Below the pieces are notes generated by a model, which worked only from the letters and a program-made list of their open reading frames with translations, made no database searches and was not told the origin of the DNA. From positions 62,001-126,000 of the forward strand of contig CAKZYA010000005.1 of NCBI GenBank assembly GCA_937883755.1: a stretch of 64,000 nucleotides of DNA, written 5' to 3'. Positions 27,448 to 36,978 of this stretch are shown here, in pieces (the first letter of the stretch is position 1; the number at the start of each line of letters is the position of its first letter). The translations under genes were made by a program, and so were the position numbers. Source of the stretch: an uncultured Flammeovirgaceae bacterium. GTDB lineage: Bacteria > Bacteroidota > Bacteroidia > Cytophagales > Cyclobacteriaceae.

Positions 27448-27900
27448 ATGAAACTAGGTATTGCAGCTGACCATGGTGGATTTCACGCTAAAGAAAAACT
27501 CAAAGATTTTCTCCACACCTTGGATGGTATTTCAGTAGTTGACTACGGAGCGGAGGAATACGATGCTTTGGATGACTATCCGGACTTTGCTGAAAAAGTA
27601 GCCCGAGCAGTAGCCAATGGTGAGGTAGAACGAGGTATTGCCATCTGTGGTAGCGGTGTAGGGGCTTCTATTGCCGCCAACAAAGTGAAAGGAGTGCGTG
27701 CTGCTCTTATCTGCGATACCTACTCGGCTCGTCAAGGGGTAGAGCACGATGATATGAATATTGTCTGTTTTGGGGCGCGGGTCTTCGGTGAGGAGCTTAT
27801 CAAAGAAATGACGAAAGCCTTTTTAAGTGCAAAGTTCTCGGGCGAAGAACGGCACACCCGCCGATTGAATAAAGTAATTGCATTAGAAAACAATGAATAA
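27448..27900 (+). CDS. rpiB: Ribose 5-phosphate isomerase B
   Basis: A 150-aa RpiB/LacAB family enzyme. It starts MKLGIAADHGGFHAKEKL; the catalytic Cys67 lies in ICGSGVGASIAANKVKGVRAAL, and DTYSARQGVEHDDMNIVCFGARVFG carries the substrate-binding Arg/His. It interconverts ribose-5-phosphate and ribulose-5-phosphate, linking the oxidative branch encoded downstream with transketolase upstream. Its length is normal. The leader is a repeat array that abuts the ATG. Confidence 0.96.
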   Translation: MKLGIAADHGGFHAKEKLKDFLHTLDGISVVDYGAEEYDALDDYPDFAEKVARAVANGEVERGIAICGSGVGASIAANKVKGVRAALICDTYSARQGVEHDDMNIVCFGARVFGEELIKEMTKAFLSAKFSGEERHTRRLNKVIALENNE

Positions 27901-27968
27901 TGATGAATGAGTAATGATTAATACCAGTCATTACTCATTCAGTATCAATCATCAATCATTAAACAAAC
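27899..27968. repeat. Degenerate 7-base tandem array with inverted arms (rpiB-gnd)
   Basis: The whole rpiB-gnd gap reads as ten consecutive 7-mers (AATGATG, AATGAGT, AATGATT ... ATCATCA, ATCATTA, AACAAAC), ending one base before the gnd ATG. 27905-27918 pairs with 27927-27940 at 13 of 14 positions around an 8-base loop. Confidence 0.7.
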
Positions 27969-27969
27969 T

Positions 27970-29385
27970 ATGGAAACACAACAATATGATTTTGGCATGG
28001 TCGGGCTAGGCGTAATGGGCCGTAATTTTTTGCTCAACGTAGCCGACAGCGGTTTTTCGGTCATTGGTCTGGATAAAGACGATTCCAAAGCTACTGCACT
28101 GGAAAAAGAAGGAAATGCTAATGTGAAAGGGGCTACTGAACCAGAAGAATTCGTGAAAGCCCTGAAAACACCTCGGAAAATCATGATGCTGGTGCCGGCG
28201 GGGTCAATCGTTGACTCAGTGATTGAAGAGCTACTTCCACTACTAGATGATGGCGATGTGCTGATCGACGGCGGGAATTCTCACTTCACCGATACCAACC
28301 GTCGAATGGAAGCTTTACAAGATAAAAAAGTTAACTATCTCGGCATTGGCGTGTCGGGTGGGGAAGAAGGAGCCCGTCACGGTCCGAGTCTGATGCCTGG
28401 GGGAAGTAAAGAAGCTTACGAAATTGTCCGCCCTATTTTTGAAGCCGCTGCCGCTAAAGTAAACGGTGAACCCTGTGTAACCTATTTAGGTACTACCTCA
28501 GCGGGAAACTTCGTGAAGATGGTACATAATGGTATTGAGTATGGTCTAATGCAACTGATCGCCGAAATCTACGATATGATGAAGCGAGGTATGGGGCTGT
28601 CTAACGAAGAAATTCACCACACTTTTTCTGAGTGGAACGATGGCGAACTACAATCCTTCCTAGTCGAGATTACTGCTGATATTTTTAAGGAACCAGATAC
28701 TAAAGCGGGCGAAGGTTTCTTGGTAGATAAAATCTTGGACAAAGCTAAGCAAAAAGGAACGGGTAAGTGGACTTCACAAGTAGCGATGGATTTGGGCATC
28801 CCCATTTCGGTGATTGATGCAGCGGTTACGTCCCGTTACTTATCGGCTTTGAAAGATGAACGCCAGCAGGCTGCCCAAATTTTAGTACACGAAAACCCTC
28901 CGGTTGAAGAAGATAAAAAGTTTTTAAGGGGTGAGCTTCGTAACGCACTCTATTTTGCTACGATTGTATCGTATGCTCAGGGAATGGCTTTACTGAAAGA
29001 GTCCTCGGCTGAGTTTGACTACGGTCTAAATCTGTCGGATGTAGCCAAAATCTGGCGAGGTGGCTGCATTATTCGGGCTAAGCTACTGGAAGATATTATG
29101 GCGTCGTATCACCATCAGCCTGACTTGGCCAATCTGATGTTGGATGATCACTTATCAAAACTTCTGCTGCAATTACACTTAGACGCGGTAGAAATTGCCA
29201 AGCTAGGTTTAGAGCAAGGTATACCGATGCCTGGCTTAAATGCAGCTTTAGCCTATTTTGATTCTTATCGTAGCGCACGCCTGCCGTCTAATCTGACCCA
29301 AGCCCAGCGTGACTACTTCGGTGCCCACACCTACGAGCGCATCGACGAACCTGGTACTTTCCACACCGAGTGGAATCAATCGTGA
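27970..29385 (+). CDS. gnd: 6-phosphogluconate dehydrogenase, decarboxylating
   Basis: A 471-aa enzyme of the long (dimeric) type. Rossmann motif GLGVMGRNF (residues 12-20); the 6PGDH signature IGVSGGEEGARHGPSLMPGG; catalytic Lys in GNFVKMVHNGIEYG; C-terminal SYRSARLPSNLTQAQRDYFGAHTYERID with the family's closing motif. It oxidatively decarboxylates 6-phosphogluconate to ribulose-5-phosphate with NADP. It sits between rpiB and the zwf::pgl fusion, so the three oxidative steps are encoded by two genes here. Confidence 0.97.
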   Translation: METQQYDFGMVGLGVMGRNFLLNVADSGFSVIGLDKDDSKATALEKEGNANVKGATEPEEFVKALKTPRKIMMLVPAGSIVDSVIEELLPLLDDGDVLIDGGNSHFTDTNRRMEALQDKKVNYLGIGVSGGEEGARHGPSLMPGGSKEAYEIVRPIFEAAAAKVNGEPCVTYLGTTSAGNFVKMVHNGIEYGLMQLIAEIYDMMKRGMGLSNEEIHHTFSEWNDGELQSFLVEITADIFKEPDTKAGEGFLVDKILDKAKQKGTGKWTSQVAMDLGIPISVIDAAVTSRYLSALKDERQQAAQILVHENPPVEEDKKFLRGELRNALYFATIVSYAQGMALLKESSAEFDYGLNLSDVAKIWRGGCIIRAKLLEDIMASYHHQPDLANLMLDDHLSKLLLQLHLDAVEIAKLGLEQGIPMPGLNAALAYFDSYRSARLPSNLTQAQRDYFGAHTYERIDEPGTFHTEWNQS

Positions 29386-29410
29386 ACGGCGACTGGATCG
29401 GTTCCCCGTC

Positions 29411-29535
29411 GGGACCGGAAACCGGAGTCCGAATCTTCTATGAAGCCATGCAGAAAGTGAAAAAGTTTTCCGTTAAATCAATTTTTCATTAAAAAACTAT
29501 TTCCGGTTTCCCGTCTCTGGATTCCGGTCTCCATA
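29411..29535. repeat. Paired degenerate 7-base arrays with inverted arms (gnd-zwf)
   Basis: 29411-29438 reads as 7-mers (GGGACCG, GAAACCG, GAGTCCG, AATCTTC) and 29501-29535 as TTCCGGT, TTCCCGT, CTCTGGA, TTCCGGT, CTCCATA. 29414-29426 pairs with 29502-29514 at 12 of 13 positions across a 75-base interval. It ends 11 bases before the zwf ATG. Confidence 0.62.
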
Positions 29536-29546
29536 ATCGAAGAGAT

Positions 29547-31838
29547 ATGAACTCAGTTGACTATCAAAATATAAAGCCGACTACCATTGTCATTTTTGGC
29601 GGTAGTGGCGATCTGAACAAGCGTAAGCTTATTCCTGCGCTGTACAACTTGTATATTGATCGGTACCTGCCGGAGCAATTTTATATTATTGGGCTGGGAA
29701 GAACGGAGTTCTCGGATGAGGAATTCCGGGAGATATTGGAGGAAGGAGTTAATGATTTTTCTCGCCGGAAAGCTGAAAACGGTAGTTGGGAAGAGTTTTC
29801 TCAGCATATAACCTATCACGTTTCTAATGTGAAAGACCTGGAGTCTTACAAAGAGGTTGTTGGGCTAGTAGAAAAGAAGGAACAAGAGTGGGGAGCTAAA
29901 GAACCCAATCGTCTGTTTTATCTTTCTGTATCTCCCTCATTATTTGAACCAATTGCTATCAACCTAGGTCGAGCTGGAGCTTGTAATGATATTAATCGTA
30001 CCCGAATTGTAGTGGAAAAACCTTTCGGGCACGATTTAAAGACCGCCCATTCACTCAATCGACTGTTGACCAAGATATTTGCCGAGCAACAAATCTACCG
30101 GATTGATCACTATTTGGGTAAGGAAACAGTTCAGAATATTCTGACTTTCCGCTTTACTAACGCGTTATTTGAACCCATCTGGAACCGTAATTATATTGAT
30201 CACATTCAGATCACTGTATCGGAAACAGTGGGCGTAGGAACTCGCGGAGGTTACTACGAAGGTTCGGGAGCTTTACGCGATATGATTCAGAACCACGTAC
30301 TACAATTGGTCGCCATGATTGCCATGGAGCCACCGATCTCACTGGATGCTGATGAAATCCGAAACAAAAAGGCCGAAGTGATTCGGGCTATGCGGAAATA
30401 CACGCACGAAGAAGTGAGAGATAACGTCGTAAGAGGGCAGTATGGACCTGGTTGGATCAAGGGTGAAGAAGTAATTGGCTATCGTGATGCGGAAGGGGTT
30501 GCAGAAGATTCTAATACCGAAACCTACGCGGCTGCTAAGTTCTATATTGATAACTGGCGTTGGCAAGACGTGCCCATCTACGTTCGCACGGGAAAACGTA
30601 TGGCAGATAAAACCACGGCGATTACGATCCAACTAAAATCCGCTCCCCACCGCGCGTTTGTTAGCAATGGTAAGATCAATCAGGACCCTAACCGGATTGT
30701 CATTAACATTCAACCAGAAATGGGGATGAAAATCCGCTTTCAGGCCAAGCGACCGGGCGTGAGTCAGATTGTAAACCCGGTAGAGATGATCTTTGACTAC
30801 GACGAAGCTTACGATGCCCCGACTCCTGAAGCCTACGAAACTCTGCTGCTCGATGCTATTGCAGGTAATGCCGCTCTCTTCATGCGAGCCGACCAAGTAG
30901 AAGCAGCCTGGGAAGCCGTGATGCCAATTCTAGAAGTTTGGGAAAATGAGCCCATCACTGATTACCCGAGCTACGATGCTGGAAGTTGGGGGCCGGTGGC
31001 GGCTGATAAGCTACTTGATCAAAAGGGGCATAGATGGTTTAATCCACCCGCGCGTAATGTTCTGGAAACGGTTATTGAAGACAAGCACAATGAGTCTAAA
31101 GCAGGAGTTATTAACCTGCATACTTACAACGAAATTGATGACCTTAGCTACTGTGCAGCCGAACTATTCGCCAATAAGGCTCAGGAAGCTGTAGAAAAAT
31201 ACGGAAGGTTCACCGTTTGCCTCTCGGGTGGGAGCTCTTCTAAAGCCATGTACGAGCTATTAGCAAAAGAACCGTTAGCCTCAAAGGTTCCGTGGAAGAA
31301 TGTGTACGCTTTTTGGGGCGATGAACGAGCTGTATCGATGGAACACGTTGATAGCAACGCTGGTATGGCGATGGACGCTCTATTGCGTCATGTTCCCATT
31401 CCAGAAGGTCAGATATTCCCAATTCAGGGTGGTTTACGGGCTGACGTAGCCGCGTTACAGTACGAGGAATTACTGCAACGTTTCTTCCAAGGACGTTCAC
31501 CTCGCTTCGATCTGGTGTGGTTAGGTTTAGGCGGAGATGGTCATACTTTATCAGTATTTCCGGGCGTATCTATTTCCCAGAAAGAAATGACTTGGGTGAG
31601 AGAAGTTTTTGTGCCTAAGTTGGACAATTACCGTATCACACTTACTCCCCAACTGGTGAATCAGGCGCACTGCGTAGCCTTCATTGCTTACGGTAAGGGA
31701 AAAGCGAATGCACTAAAGCATGTGCTGGAAGGCTCTTATGAACCTGATGAATATCCAGCCCAATTGATACGGCCCACGCACGGGGAACTGCATTGGTTTG
31801 TGGATAGCGAGGCAGCAGGTTCTATTGCCAAGAAGTAA
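29547..31838 (+). CDS. zwf-pgl: Fused glucose-6-phosphate dehydrogenase / 6-phosphogluconolactonase
   Basis: One uninterrupted 763-aa frame carries two enzymes. Residues 1 to about 505 are glucose-6-phosphate dehydrogenase: IFGGSGDLNKRKLIPALYNL coenzyme motif and the active-site RIDHYLGKE (residues 185-193), ending with the usual GSWGPVAADKLL...GHRW (Trp497). After a ~30-residue linker, residues about 535-763 are 6-phosphogluconolactonase (DevB/SOL type) with CLSGGSSSKAMYELL (from Cys558) and LGLGGDGHTLSVFPG (GGDGHT 662-667). The protein would oxidise glucose-6-phosphate and hydrolyse the resulting lactone, delivering 6-phosphogluconate to Gnd encoded just upstream. Bacteria usually make these as two proteins. 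Confidence 0.95.
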   Translation: MNSVDYQNIKPTTIVIFGGSGDLNKRKLIPALYNLYIDRYLPEQFYIIGLGRTEFSDEEFREILEEGVNDFSRRKAENGSWEEFSQHITYHVSNVKDLESYKEVVGLVEKKEQEWGAKEPNRLFYLSVSPSLFEPIAINLGRAGACNDINRTRIVVEKPFGHDLKTAHSLNRLLTKIFAEQQIYRIDHYLGKETVQNILTFRFTNALFEPIWNRNYIDHIQITVSETVGVGTRGGYYEGSGALRDMIQNHVLQLVAMIAMEPPISLDADEIRNKKAEVIRAMRKYTHEEVRDNVVRGQYGPGWIKGEEVIGYRDAEGVAEDSNTETYAAAKFYIDNWRWQDVPIYVRTGKRMADKTTAITIQLKSAPHRAFVSNGKINQDPNRIVINIQPEMGMKIRFQAKRPGVSQIVNPVEMIFDYDEAYDAPTPEAYETLLLDAIAGNAALFMRADQVEAAWEAVMPILEVWENEPITDYPSYDAGSWGPVAADKLLDQKGHRWFNPPARNVLETVIEDKHNESKAGVINLHTYNEIDDLSYCAAELFANKAQEAVEKYGRFTVCLSGGSSSKAMYELLAKEPLASKVPWKNVYAFWGDERAVSMEHVDSNAGMAMDALLRHVPIPEGQIFPIQGGLRADVAALQYEELLQRFFQGRSPRFDLVWLGLGGDGHTLSVFPGVSISQKEMTWVREVFVPKLDNYRITLTPQLVNQAHCVAFIAYGKGKANALKHVLEGSYEPDEYPAQLIRPTHGELHWFVDSEAAGSIAKK

Positions 31839-31875
31839 GGCTAAAGTCAGTAGCAATCGCGTAATCCAACAGGTT

Positions 31876-31927
31876 GACAAATAGTAGCAAAGGTACTGGC
31901 AATTTATCAACAGTACCTTCATTTGTC
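31876..31927 (+). terminator. Hairpin downstream of zwf-pgl
   Basis: GACAAAT (31876) pairs with ATTTGTC (31921) and AGGTACTG (31891) with CAGTACCT (31911), giving two perfect stem segments with an interior loop, followed by TTTAAT. It probably terminates the pentose phosphate block. Confidence 0.5.
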
Positions 31928-32096
31928 TTTAATATCCTGACTAGGTGCAGAGATGTGTATCTACAATAGTTTGGAGATTGGCATATTTTTTATAAATTAT
32001 TTGAAAATACTTAATCTCTTCAACAAACTGCCTAGGTCTGTTGCAACTGCTCGCCAGTATACAGGTGGTTTCTTGTAAACAACTACCTAACAACCT

Positions 32097-33203
32097 ATGG
32101 AAACGAAGCCTGATATTCCACCCTTCTGGCAAAAAATTCTCAATACGCTGGAAACTCCCTTTCTGTTTATTGAGAATCTCTCACAGAAATATGTTTTATC
32201 CCCTTTTCGCTGGCTTTTCAAAAAGATTGAGCCGCTAAGTTATAAGATTGAAGGCACCTTATTTAAGAAAATACTGCAAGTAGCGATTTATCCATTGTTC
32301 ATGGTATTGACCTTGATCGTGGGTTTTAAGCTGGTTGAGAATGGTTTTACCTTTGGCAGCTTCTTAGGTACTATCGGGCTGTTTGCAGTGTTGGGAATCA
32401 TCTTTGCCCCGTTGGAACATTTGATCCCTTTTAGTAGAAAATGGCTAAGCGATGACGAAACATCTACGGATGTTATGCTTTTCTTTGGCAGCAAGTTTTG
32501 GGGAGATTACATTAACAAACCCATCAAATTAGTAACCATTACCCTGATTGTTCAGGAGATTTCTCCTGAGATCGGACAAGGCTTTTGGCCCACCAGTATC
32601 CATCCGGTATTGCAGGTTTTTCTTCTATTGTCGGTCAAAGATTTCTTCCGATATTGGTATCACCGGTGGATGCATGAGTCGGAGTTTATGTGGCGTTGGC
32701 ACGCGGTTCACCATTCTTCTACCCGAATGTACTGGTTCAATGCCGCTCGCTCGCATCCGTTAGAAGGGTTGGTTTCTAGTTTTCTTTGGGGCATTCCTCT
32801 GGCTTATGTACAGGCTCCGGTAGAAGTTGTATTTGTCACCATGCTGTTAGGCCGTACCATTGGGCGGTTTCAGCACACTAACATGGACTTGATCCTGGGG
32901 CCGTTTGACTATATCTTCTCATCCCCTAAAAACCATCGCTATCATCACTCTAAGAATATAGAAGAAGGTAATTCTAATTACGGTGGTGATGTTATTTTCT
33001 GGGATATACTATTTGGCACTTTCTATCTGCCCAAAGGCAAAATACCTAGCGACGATATTGGTGTTCACGGAATGCCCAATTATCCTAAAACCTTCACCGG
33101 GTTGATGCTAGCCCCGTTTACTTACGGGAAAATCAAGAAAGAAGCTATTGCACTAGAAAACAAAGCGAAACAAGAATCAGTCAGTCAAATGATAGAGGTT
33201 TAG
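32097..33203 (+). CDS. Sterol desaturase / fatty acid hydroxylase family membrane protein
   Basis: A 368-aa integral membrane protein with about four hydrophobic segments (near residues 62-80, 88-103, 170-184 and 220-240). The di-iron histidine clusters are intact: HRWMH, WRWHAVHHSS, and the C-terminal NHRYHHSKN, with HTNMD between them. The family hydroxylates or desaturates fatty acyl chains, sterols or carotenoids with O2 in the membrane; the substrate cannot be told here. It appears to be a single-gene transcript. Confidence 0.9.
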   Translation: METKPDIPPFWQKILNTLETPFLFIENLSQKYVLSPFRWLFKKIEPLSYKIEGTLFKKILQVAIYPLFMVLTLIVGFKLVENGFTFGSFLGTIGLFAVLGIIFAPLEHLIPFSRKWLSDDETSTDVMLFFGSKFWGDYINKPIKLVTITLIVQEISPEIGQGFWPTSIHPVLQVFLLLSVKDFFRYWYHRWMHESEFMWRWHAVHHSSTRMYWFNAARSHPLEGLVSSFLWGIPLAYVQAPVEVVFVTMLLGRTIGRFQHTNMDLILGPFDYIFSSPKNHRYHHSKNIEEGNSNYGGDVIFWDILFGTFYLPKGKIPSDDIGVHGMPNYPKTFTGLMLAPFTYGKIKKEAIALENKAKQESVSQMIEV

Positions 33204-33248
33204 ATGATCGAGTTTTTGGTTTTTTTAATCCAGTTCAATAAAGGGTAA

Positions 33249-34091
33249 TTATTCTCCTACCACAATAGACTCTCGGGTAACGGCTGATGTTTGGAAGAAC
33301 CCCAAGCCCGGTGCGGTTTCACTTGTAATATTGGTTCGGGGATTTACTGGGGAGGGGCTGAACATACCGCCGTCGCCATTGAGGGCGTTATCCAAATCAC
33401 CGTAAAATAAATAGGCTTGTCGGCTAATTCGGTGCATAACAAAGGTAGCGGTATCGCCTTTTCGGAAGTAAGTGGGGGCTTCTAGCCCATAAATATAACC
33501 TTCCAGCAGCTTATCGTCAGCGTAAAATAAACCAGTGTTATCGTTGAAGTTTTGCAATGAATCGTTGCGGTAAAACTTGAATAGATAATAGTCGGTGGTT
33601 TCTGCTGGTTCGCGGGCGTAGATTCGGACATCGTAAAACAGTCCTTCTTCATCTGGATCAGTTTGTTCTTCTTGGTCGATTTCCCAAGTCAGACTATCTA
33701 CCGACATTACCGCACTCATTTGATCAGAGGCAGTAAAAACCGCCCCGTCGGGCATAGTAGTTTGCATCGTATACGTTCTTCCAATTTCCCCTTGAAAGCG
33801 GGCAGTATATAACCCGGGTTCAGTCTCACTTTCCTGAAAAATATATTCCTGCTCTAAATCATCCTTTACTATTACCGATGTACCCGATACTTTAGGCGTA
33901 GTATCCACATTGTAAAAGTCAGTGGAGGTGGAAATTTTCACGTAGTGGTCGGTTAGCTCATCGGTAATGAGTCCATCAATAATGTAGCGGGGCGGAGCCT
34001 GGTCTACATCTAATTCAATGGGTTCTTCGCAGCCAAATCCGAAGAGGACAGTGAGTACAAAAAGGGTGCTATTAATAATTTGTTTATACAT
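33249..34091 (-). CDS. DUF4249 lipoprotein, partner of TonB-dependent receptor
   Basis: A 280-aa protein from the ATG at 34091; a longer frame to 34355 is rejected because it would overlap the receptor gene and bury the signal peptide. Lipoprotein signal MYKQIINSTLFVLTVLFGFGC, then EEPIELDVDQAPPRYIIDGLITDE, typical of DUF4249 proteins. The rest is beta-rich. DUF4249 genes almost always follow a TonB-dependent receptor, and here the receptor lies directly upstream in the same direction. It is presumed to sit on the outer membrane and assist uptake of an unknown ligand. Confidence 0.88.
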   Translation of the reverse strand: MYKQIINSTLFVLTVLFGFGCEEPIELDVDQAPPRYIIDGLITDELTDHYVKISTSTDFYNVDTTPKVSGTSVIVKDDLEQEYIFQESETEPGLYTARFQGEIGRTYTMQTTMPDGAVFTASDQMSAVMSVDSLTWEIDQEEQTDPDEEGLFYDVRIYAREPAETTDYYLFKFYRNDSLQNFNDNTGLFYADDKLLEGYIYGLEAPTYFRKGDTATFVMHRISRQAYLFYGDLDNALNGDGGMFSPSPVNPRTNITSETAPGLGFFQTSAVTRESIVVGE

Positions 34092-34101
34092 GATTATGTT
34101 A

Positions 34102-34190
34102 GTTGACAATGGATAATTGATAATGGATAGTTTAAGTAGTTGTTGATTGTAAATAGTGGGGAGCTTGGGGCAGGGGGTTTGGCGTAGGGA
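34102..34190. repeat. Degenerate 7-base tandem array (TonB receptor - DUF4249 gap)
   Basis: Consecutive 7-mers include ATGGATA, ATTGATA, ATGGATA (34109-34129) and GTGGGGA, GCTTGGG, GCAGGGG, GTTTGGC, GTAGGGA (34156-34190). The GC-rich part contains the 16-mer GGAGCTTGGGGCAGGG (34160-34175), found again inverted at 47740. The array ends close to the DUF4249 start on the minus strand. Confidence 0.55.
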
Positions 34191-34275
34191 TATACATATT
34201 GACTCCCAGCACCACGTGCCCAGCCGAGCCACGGTGGCTCTTAGCTTTTCATATTTCTCGTCTCTCATTTCATAC

Positions 34276-36651
34276 TTAAAAGGTGACTTTCCAGGAGAAA
34301 GAAGGGAAAACAGGAAATAGATAGACCAAAATGGCTTCTTTACGATTGGGGTCAATCACTACACCTTCTTCATTAGCTACTGCCTGAGTAAATATGGTAT
34401 ATGGGTTTTGGCGATTGTATACGTTATAGATTGATATGCTCCAGAACTGTTTCAGACGGCGCGTAGCGTTCTTTCTTGGTGCGTAATTAGCCGAAAAATC
34501 TAGGCGATGGTAGTTAGGAAGTCGGTAAGCGTTCCGACCGGAGAACAGGTCAACATTGTAGCCATCATAGTTGTATCGTCCCACGGGCAAGGTAAATGGT
34601 CGCCCCGTAGAATAGGTGAAGTTCGTTCCTACCGACCAGCGGTCGTTAAACGTATAGTTCATAACTAGGTTGGCTACGTGACGACGATCGTGATTCGCAA
34701 AGAACGGTTGATTATTATTTACATCGGGTATTTCTAAGCGAGCTTTTGACCAGGTGTAGCTGGCAAATCCGGTGAGGGCACCTTGAGTTTTCTGTACATG
34801 GGCTTCAATGCCGTAAGCTGTGCCATCCCCCTGACGGTATTCAACTGGAGCATCGTCGTTAAGCAGAAGAACTGCGTTATCGGCAAATTCAGTGACATCG
34901 TACATTTTTTTGTAGTAGCCTTCCAGCGAGAATTCGTACATATTGTCCCGAAGATTATGAAAGTACCCCACCGCTACTTGATCCGACTTTTGTGGTTCCA
35001 GGTAAGGCGAACTAGGTGTCCAGGTGTTGAATGGCACCGGGATAGTAGAGTTAGACAGCAGATGAATGTACTGTACCATTCGATGATACGAAGCCTTTAT
35101 TGAGCTTTCCTCGTTGAGCAAATAGCGAGCACTAAAGCGTGGCTCCAGATTAAAGAATGTTCTAATGGGTTCTAAAGAACCGTACTGGGTTGAATCCAGT
35201 CGGGCAATATTCAGATTATCGGGCTGTCCTTGTTCATTGCGGGCGTAGTCGTAGATCGTGGCTTCCCCAACATTCTGAAATAGCGATGCTCGCAGACCAT
35301 AAAGTAGCGACAAACGTTCGGTGATCTGTTGCTCGTTGCCAGCGTACAGGGCATAATCAAAAGCGTAAGTCTGATCAAACTCCGTGGGAGCAAAAATAGA
35401 GGTTTCGCTACCGGGTCGGAGGTCGCCGGGGGAAAAACTGCGGTAAGAAGCGTGTAAACCTAGATTTACCGTGTTGCGCGGACTGGCAAAGAAGGTGATA
35501 TCTTCCTTCACTGCAAACTCCTGAAGATTGGCAGTCCAGTCAAATTCTGAGGCTACTTGCTGGCTCTCAAGTTGGTAGTCAAACTGACTGGCGATGAAGG
35601 TGGTGTTGGAAAACCATCGGTCGTTAAACAGATGGTTCCACCGAAAAGTAGCGGTAGCATTTCCCCAGTTAAATCCAAACTGCTCGTCGAAGCCCATTGC
35701 ATCGCGACCCAAATAGGTAGCCAGGAAGAAGCGATTACGATTGTTGGGTTTCCAGTTAACTTTGGCATTTATATCGTAAAAAGAAACCTGGTTATCTTCC
35801 GTGTCTTCCGACATTCTTAAAAACAGATCAAGGTACGAGCGGCGAGCCGATAGCAGAAACGAGGCTTTGTCTTTCTGAAGAGGCCCTTCTAGCACTACTT
35901 TGCTGGCCAGTGAGCCGATCGTAGCCGAGCCAGTAAATCGCTGGTTGTTTCCGTCGCGGGTACGTACATCTAAAATAGAAGAGAGACGACCACCGTATGG
36001 AGCCGGAATCCCACCCTTGTAAAGCTCTGAGTCTTTGATAACATCGGCATTAAATACTGAAAATAGTCCGAATAGGTGAGACGGATCGTAGATGGGTGCT
36101 TCGTCAATCAGAATCAAGTTCTGATCAGCTCCACCACCCCGCACGAAGTAGCTAGAAGTACCTTCACCCGCTGAAATTACTCCTGGCATCATCTGTACAG
36201 CTTTAAGAATATCTGGCTCACCAAAGAGGGCTGGCGTTTTTTTAACCAGATTAACATCGACGTTATTACGGCTCATCTCCACCCGCTGCACATTGCGGTC
36301 GCGATCAGCACTATCAGCACTGATTACAATTTCCTCCATTTGGGTAGTAGCATCTCCCAGGCGAATGTTTAGTTCTAGGTCTTCAGTAAGGTTTACTTGC
36401 TGAGCAGTAGTTTCGTAGCCTACGTAACTGTAGGTAACATCATATTCTCCCGAAGGAAGGGTGAGCGAGTAGAATCCGTAGATGTTGGTGACTACGCCGT
36501 TCTGAAGCTGGTCTACGTAAACCGTAGCTCCGATTAGTTCTTCGCCGCTACTGGCATCTTTGACATATCCGCTAAGCGTAACTTTATCTTGGGCAATGCC
36601 GAAATAGGGCAAGATTACTATCGTCGCTAGGGCGATTATGAGTTTTTTCAT
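34276..36651 (-). CDS. TonB-dependent receptor with carboxypeptidase-regulatory-like domain
   Basis: A 791-aa outer-membrane receptor. Signal peptide residues 1-20 (ending GIAQ); CarboxypepD_reg-like domain 24-108 (VTLSGYVKDASSGEELIGATVYVD...YDVTYSYVGYETTAQQV); plug domain about 115-225 with PDILKAVQMMPGVISAGEGTSSYFVRGGGADQNLILIDEAPIYDPSHLFGLFSVFN; then a 22-strand-type barrel ending in Phe (FPSFSWKVTF). It is FecA-like in size rather than a ~1000-aa SusC. With the DUF4249 lipoprotein it forms a typical Bacteroidota uptake pair; the ligand is unknown. A 327-base upstream region separates it from the divergent VOC gene. Confidence 0.93.
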   Translation of the reverse strand: MKKLIIALATIVILPYFGIAQDKVTLSGYVKDASSGEELIGATVYVDQLQNGVVTNIYGFYSLTLPSGEYDVTYSYVGYETTAQQVNLTEDLELNIRLGDATTQMEEIVISADSADRDRNVQRVEMSRNNVDVNLVKKTPALFGEPDILKAVQMMPGVISAGEGTSSYFVRGGGADQNLILIDEAPIYDPSHLFGLFSVFNADVIKDSELYKGGIPAPYGGRLSSILDVRTRDGNNQRFTGSATIGSLASKVVLEGPLQKDKASFLLSARRSYLDLFLRMSEDTEDNQVSFYDINAKVNWKPNNRNRFFLATYLGRDAMGFDEQFGFNWGNATATFRWNHLFNDRWFSNTTFIASQFDYQLESQQVASEFDWTANLQEFAVKEDITFFASPRNTVNLGLHASYRSFSPGDLRPGSETSIFAPTEFDQTYAFDYALYAGNEQQITERLSLLYGLRASLFQNVGEATIYDYARNEQGQPDNLNIARLDSTQYGSLEPIRTFFNLEPRFSARYLLNEESSIKASYHRMVQYIHLLSNSTIPVPFNTWTPSSPYLEPQKSDQVAVGYFHNLRDNMYEFSLEGYYKKMYDVTEFADNAVLLLNDDAPVEYRQGDGTAYGIEAHVQKTQGALTGFASYTWSKARLEIPDVNNNQPFFANHDRRHVANLVMNYTFNDRWSVGTNFTYSTGRPFTLPVGRYNYDGYNVDLFSGRNAYRLPNYHRLDFSANYAPRKNATRRLKQFWSISIYNVYNRQNPYTIFTQAVANEEGVVIDPNRKEAILVYLFPVFPSFSWKVTF

Positions 36652-36978
36652 GAGGAATTTAATTGAGTATTTACGATACTATTACCGGGATTGTATCAGT
36701 CACCCTACCTCAGTTAGCTCGTTTTTTCGACTTTATTTTCTGAGTAGACGCTTTCGTTTTAGATGCGGAAGCGTAGAAGGTGTAGTAAATCTGTTCTTTT
36801 GTTAGATGGGAAAATTAGCCTTATGAATTAATGCTAACCACCTCACTATCAGCAATTTTGAATTTTAGAATTCTTACTTGGTAGCAGCAGTACAAAGGAA
36901 AAGTTTGATAATCAGAAATAGACCTAGAAAACAAAAGTGGAATGGATCGAATTTATTGCTTAGGAAAATTGAGTAACC
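36652..36978. other. 327-base divergent intergenic region
   Basis: Lies between the TonB receptor (minus) and VOC protein (plus) and must hold both promoters. I found no clear TAnnTTTG box, palindrome or repeat array in it on either strand. Confidence 0.5.

Noticed and set aside
34092-34355. N-terminal extension of the DUF4249 gene
   Set aside because: It would overlap the TonB receptor gene, lies over a heptamer array, and would place 88 residues before a perfect lipoprotein signal.
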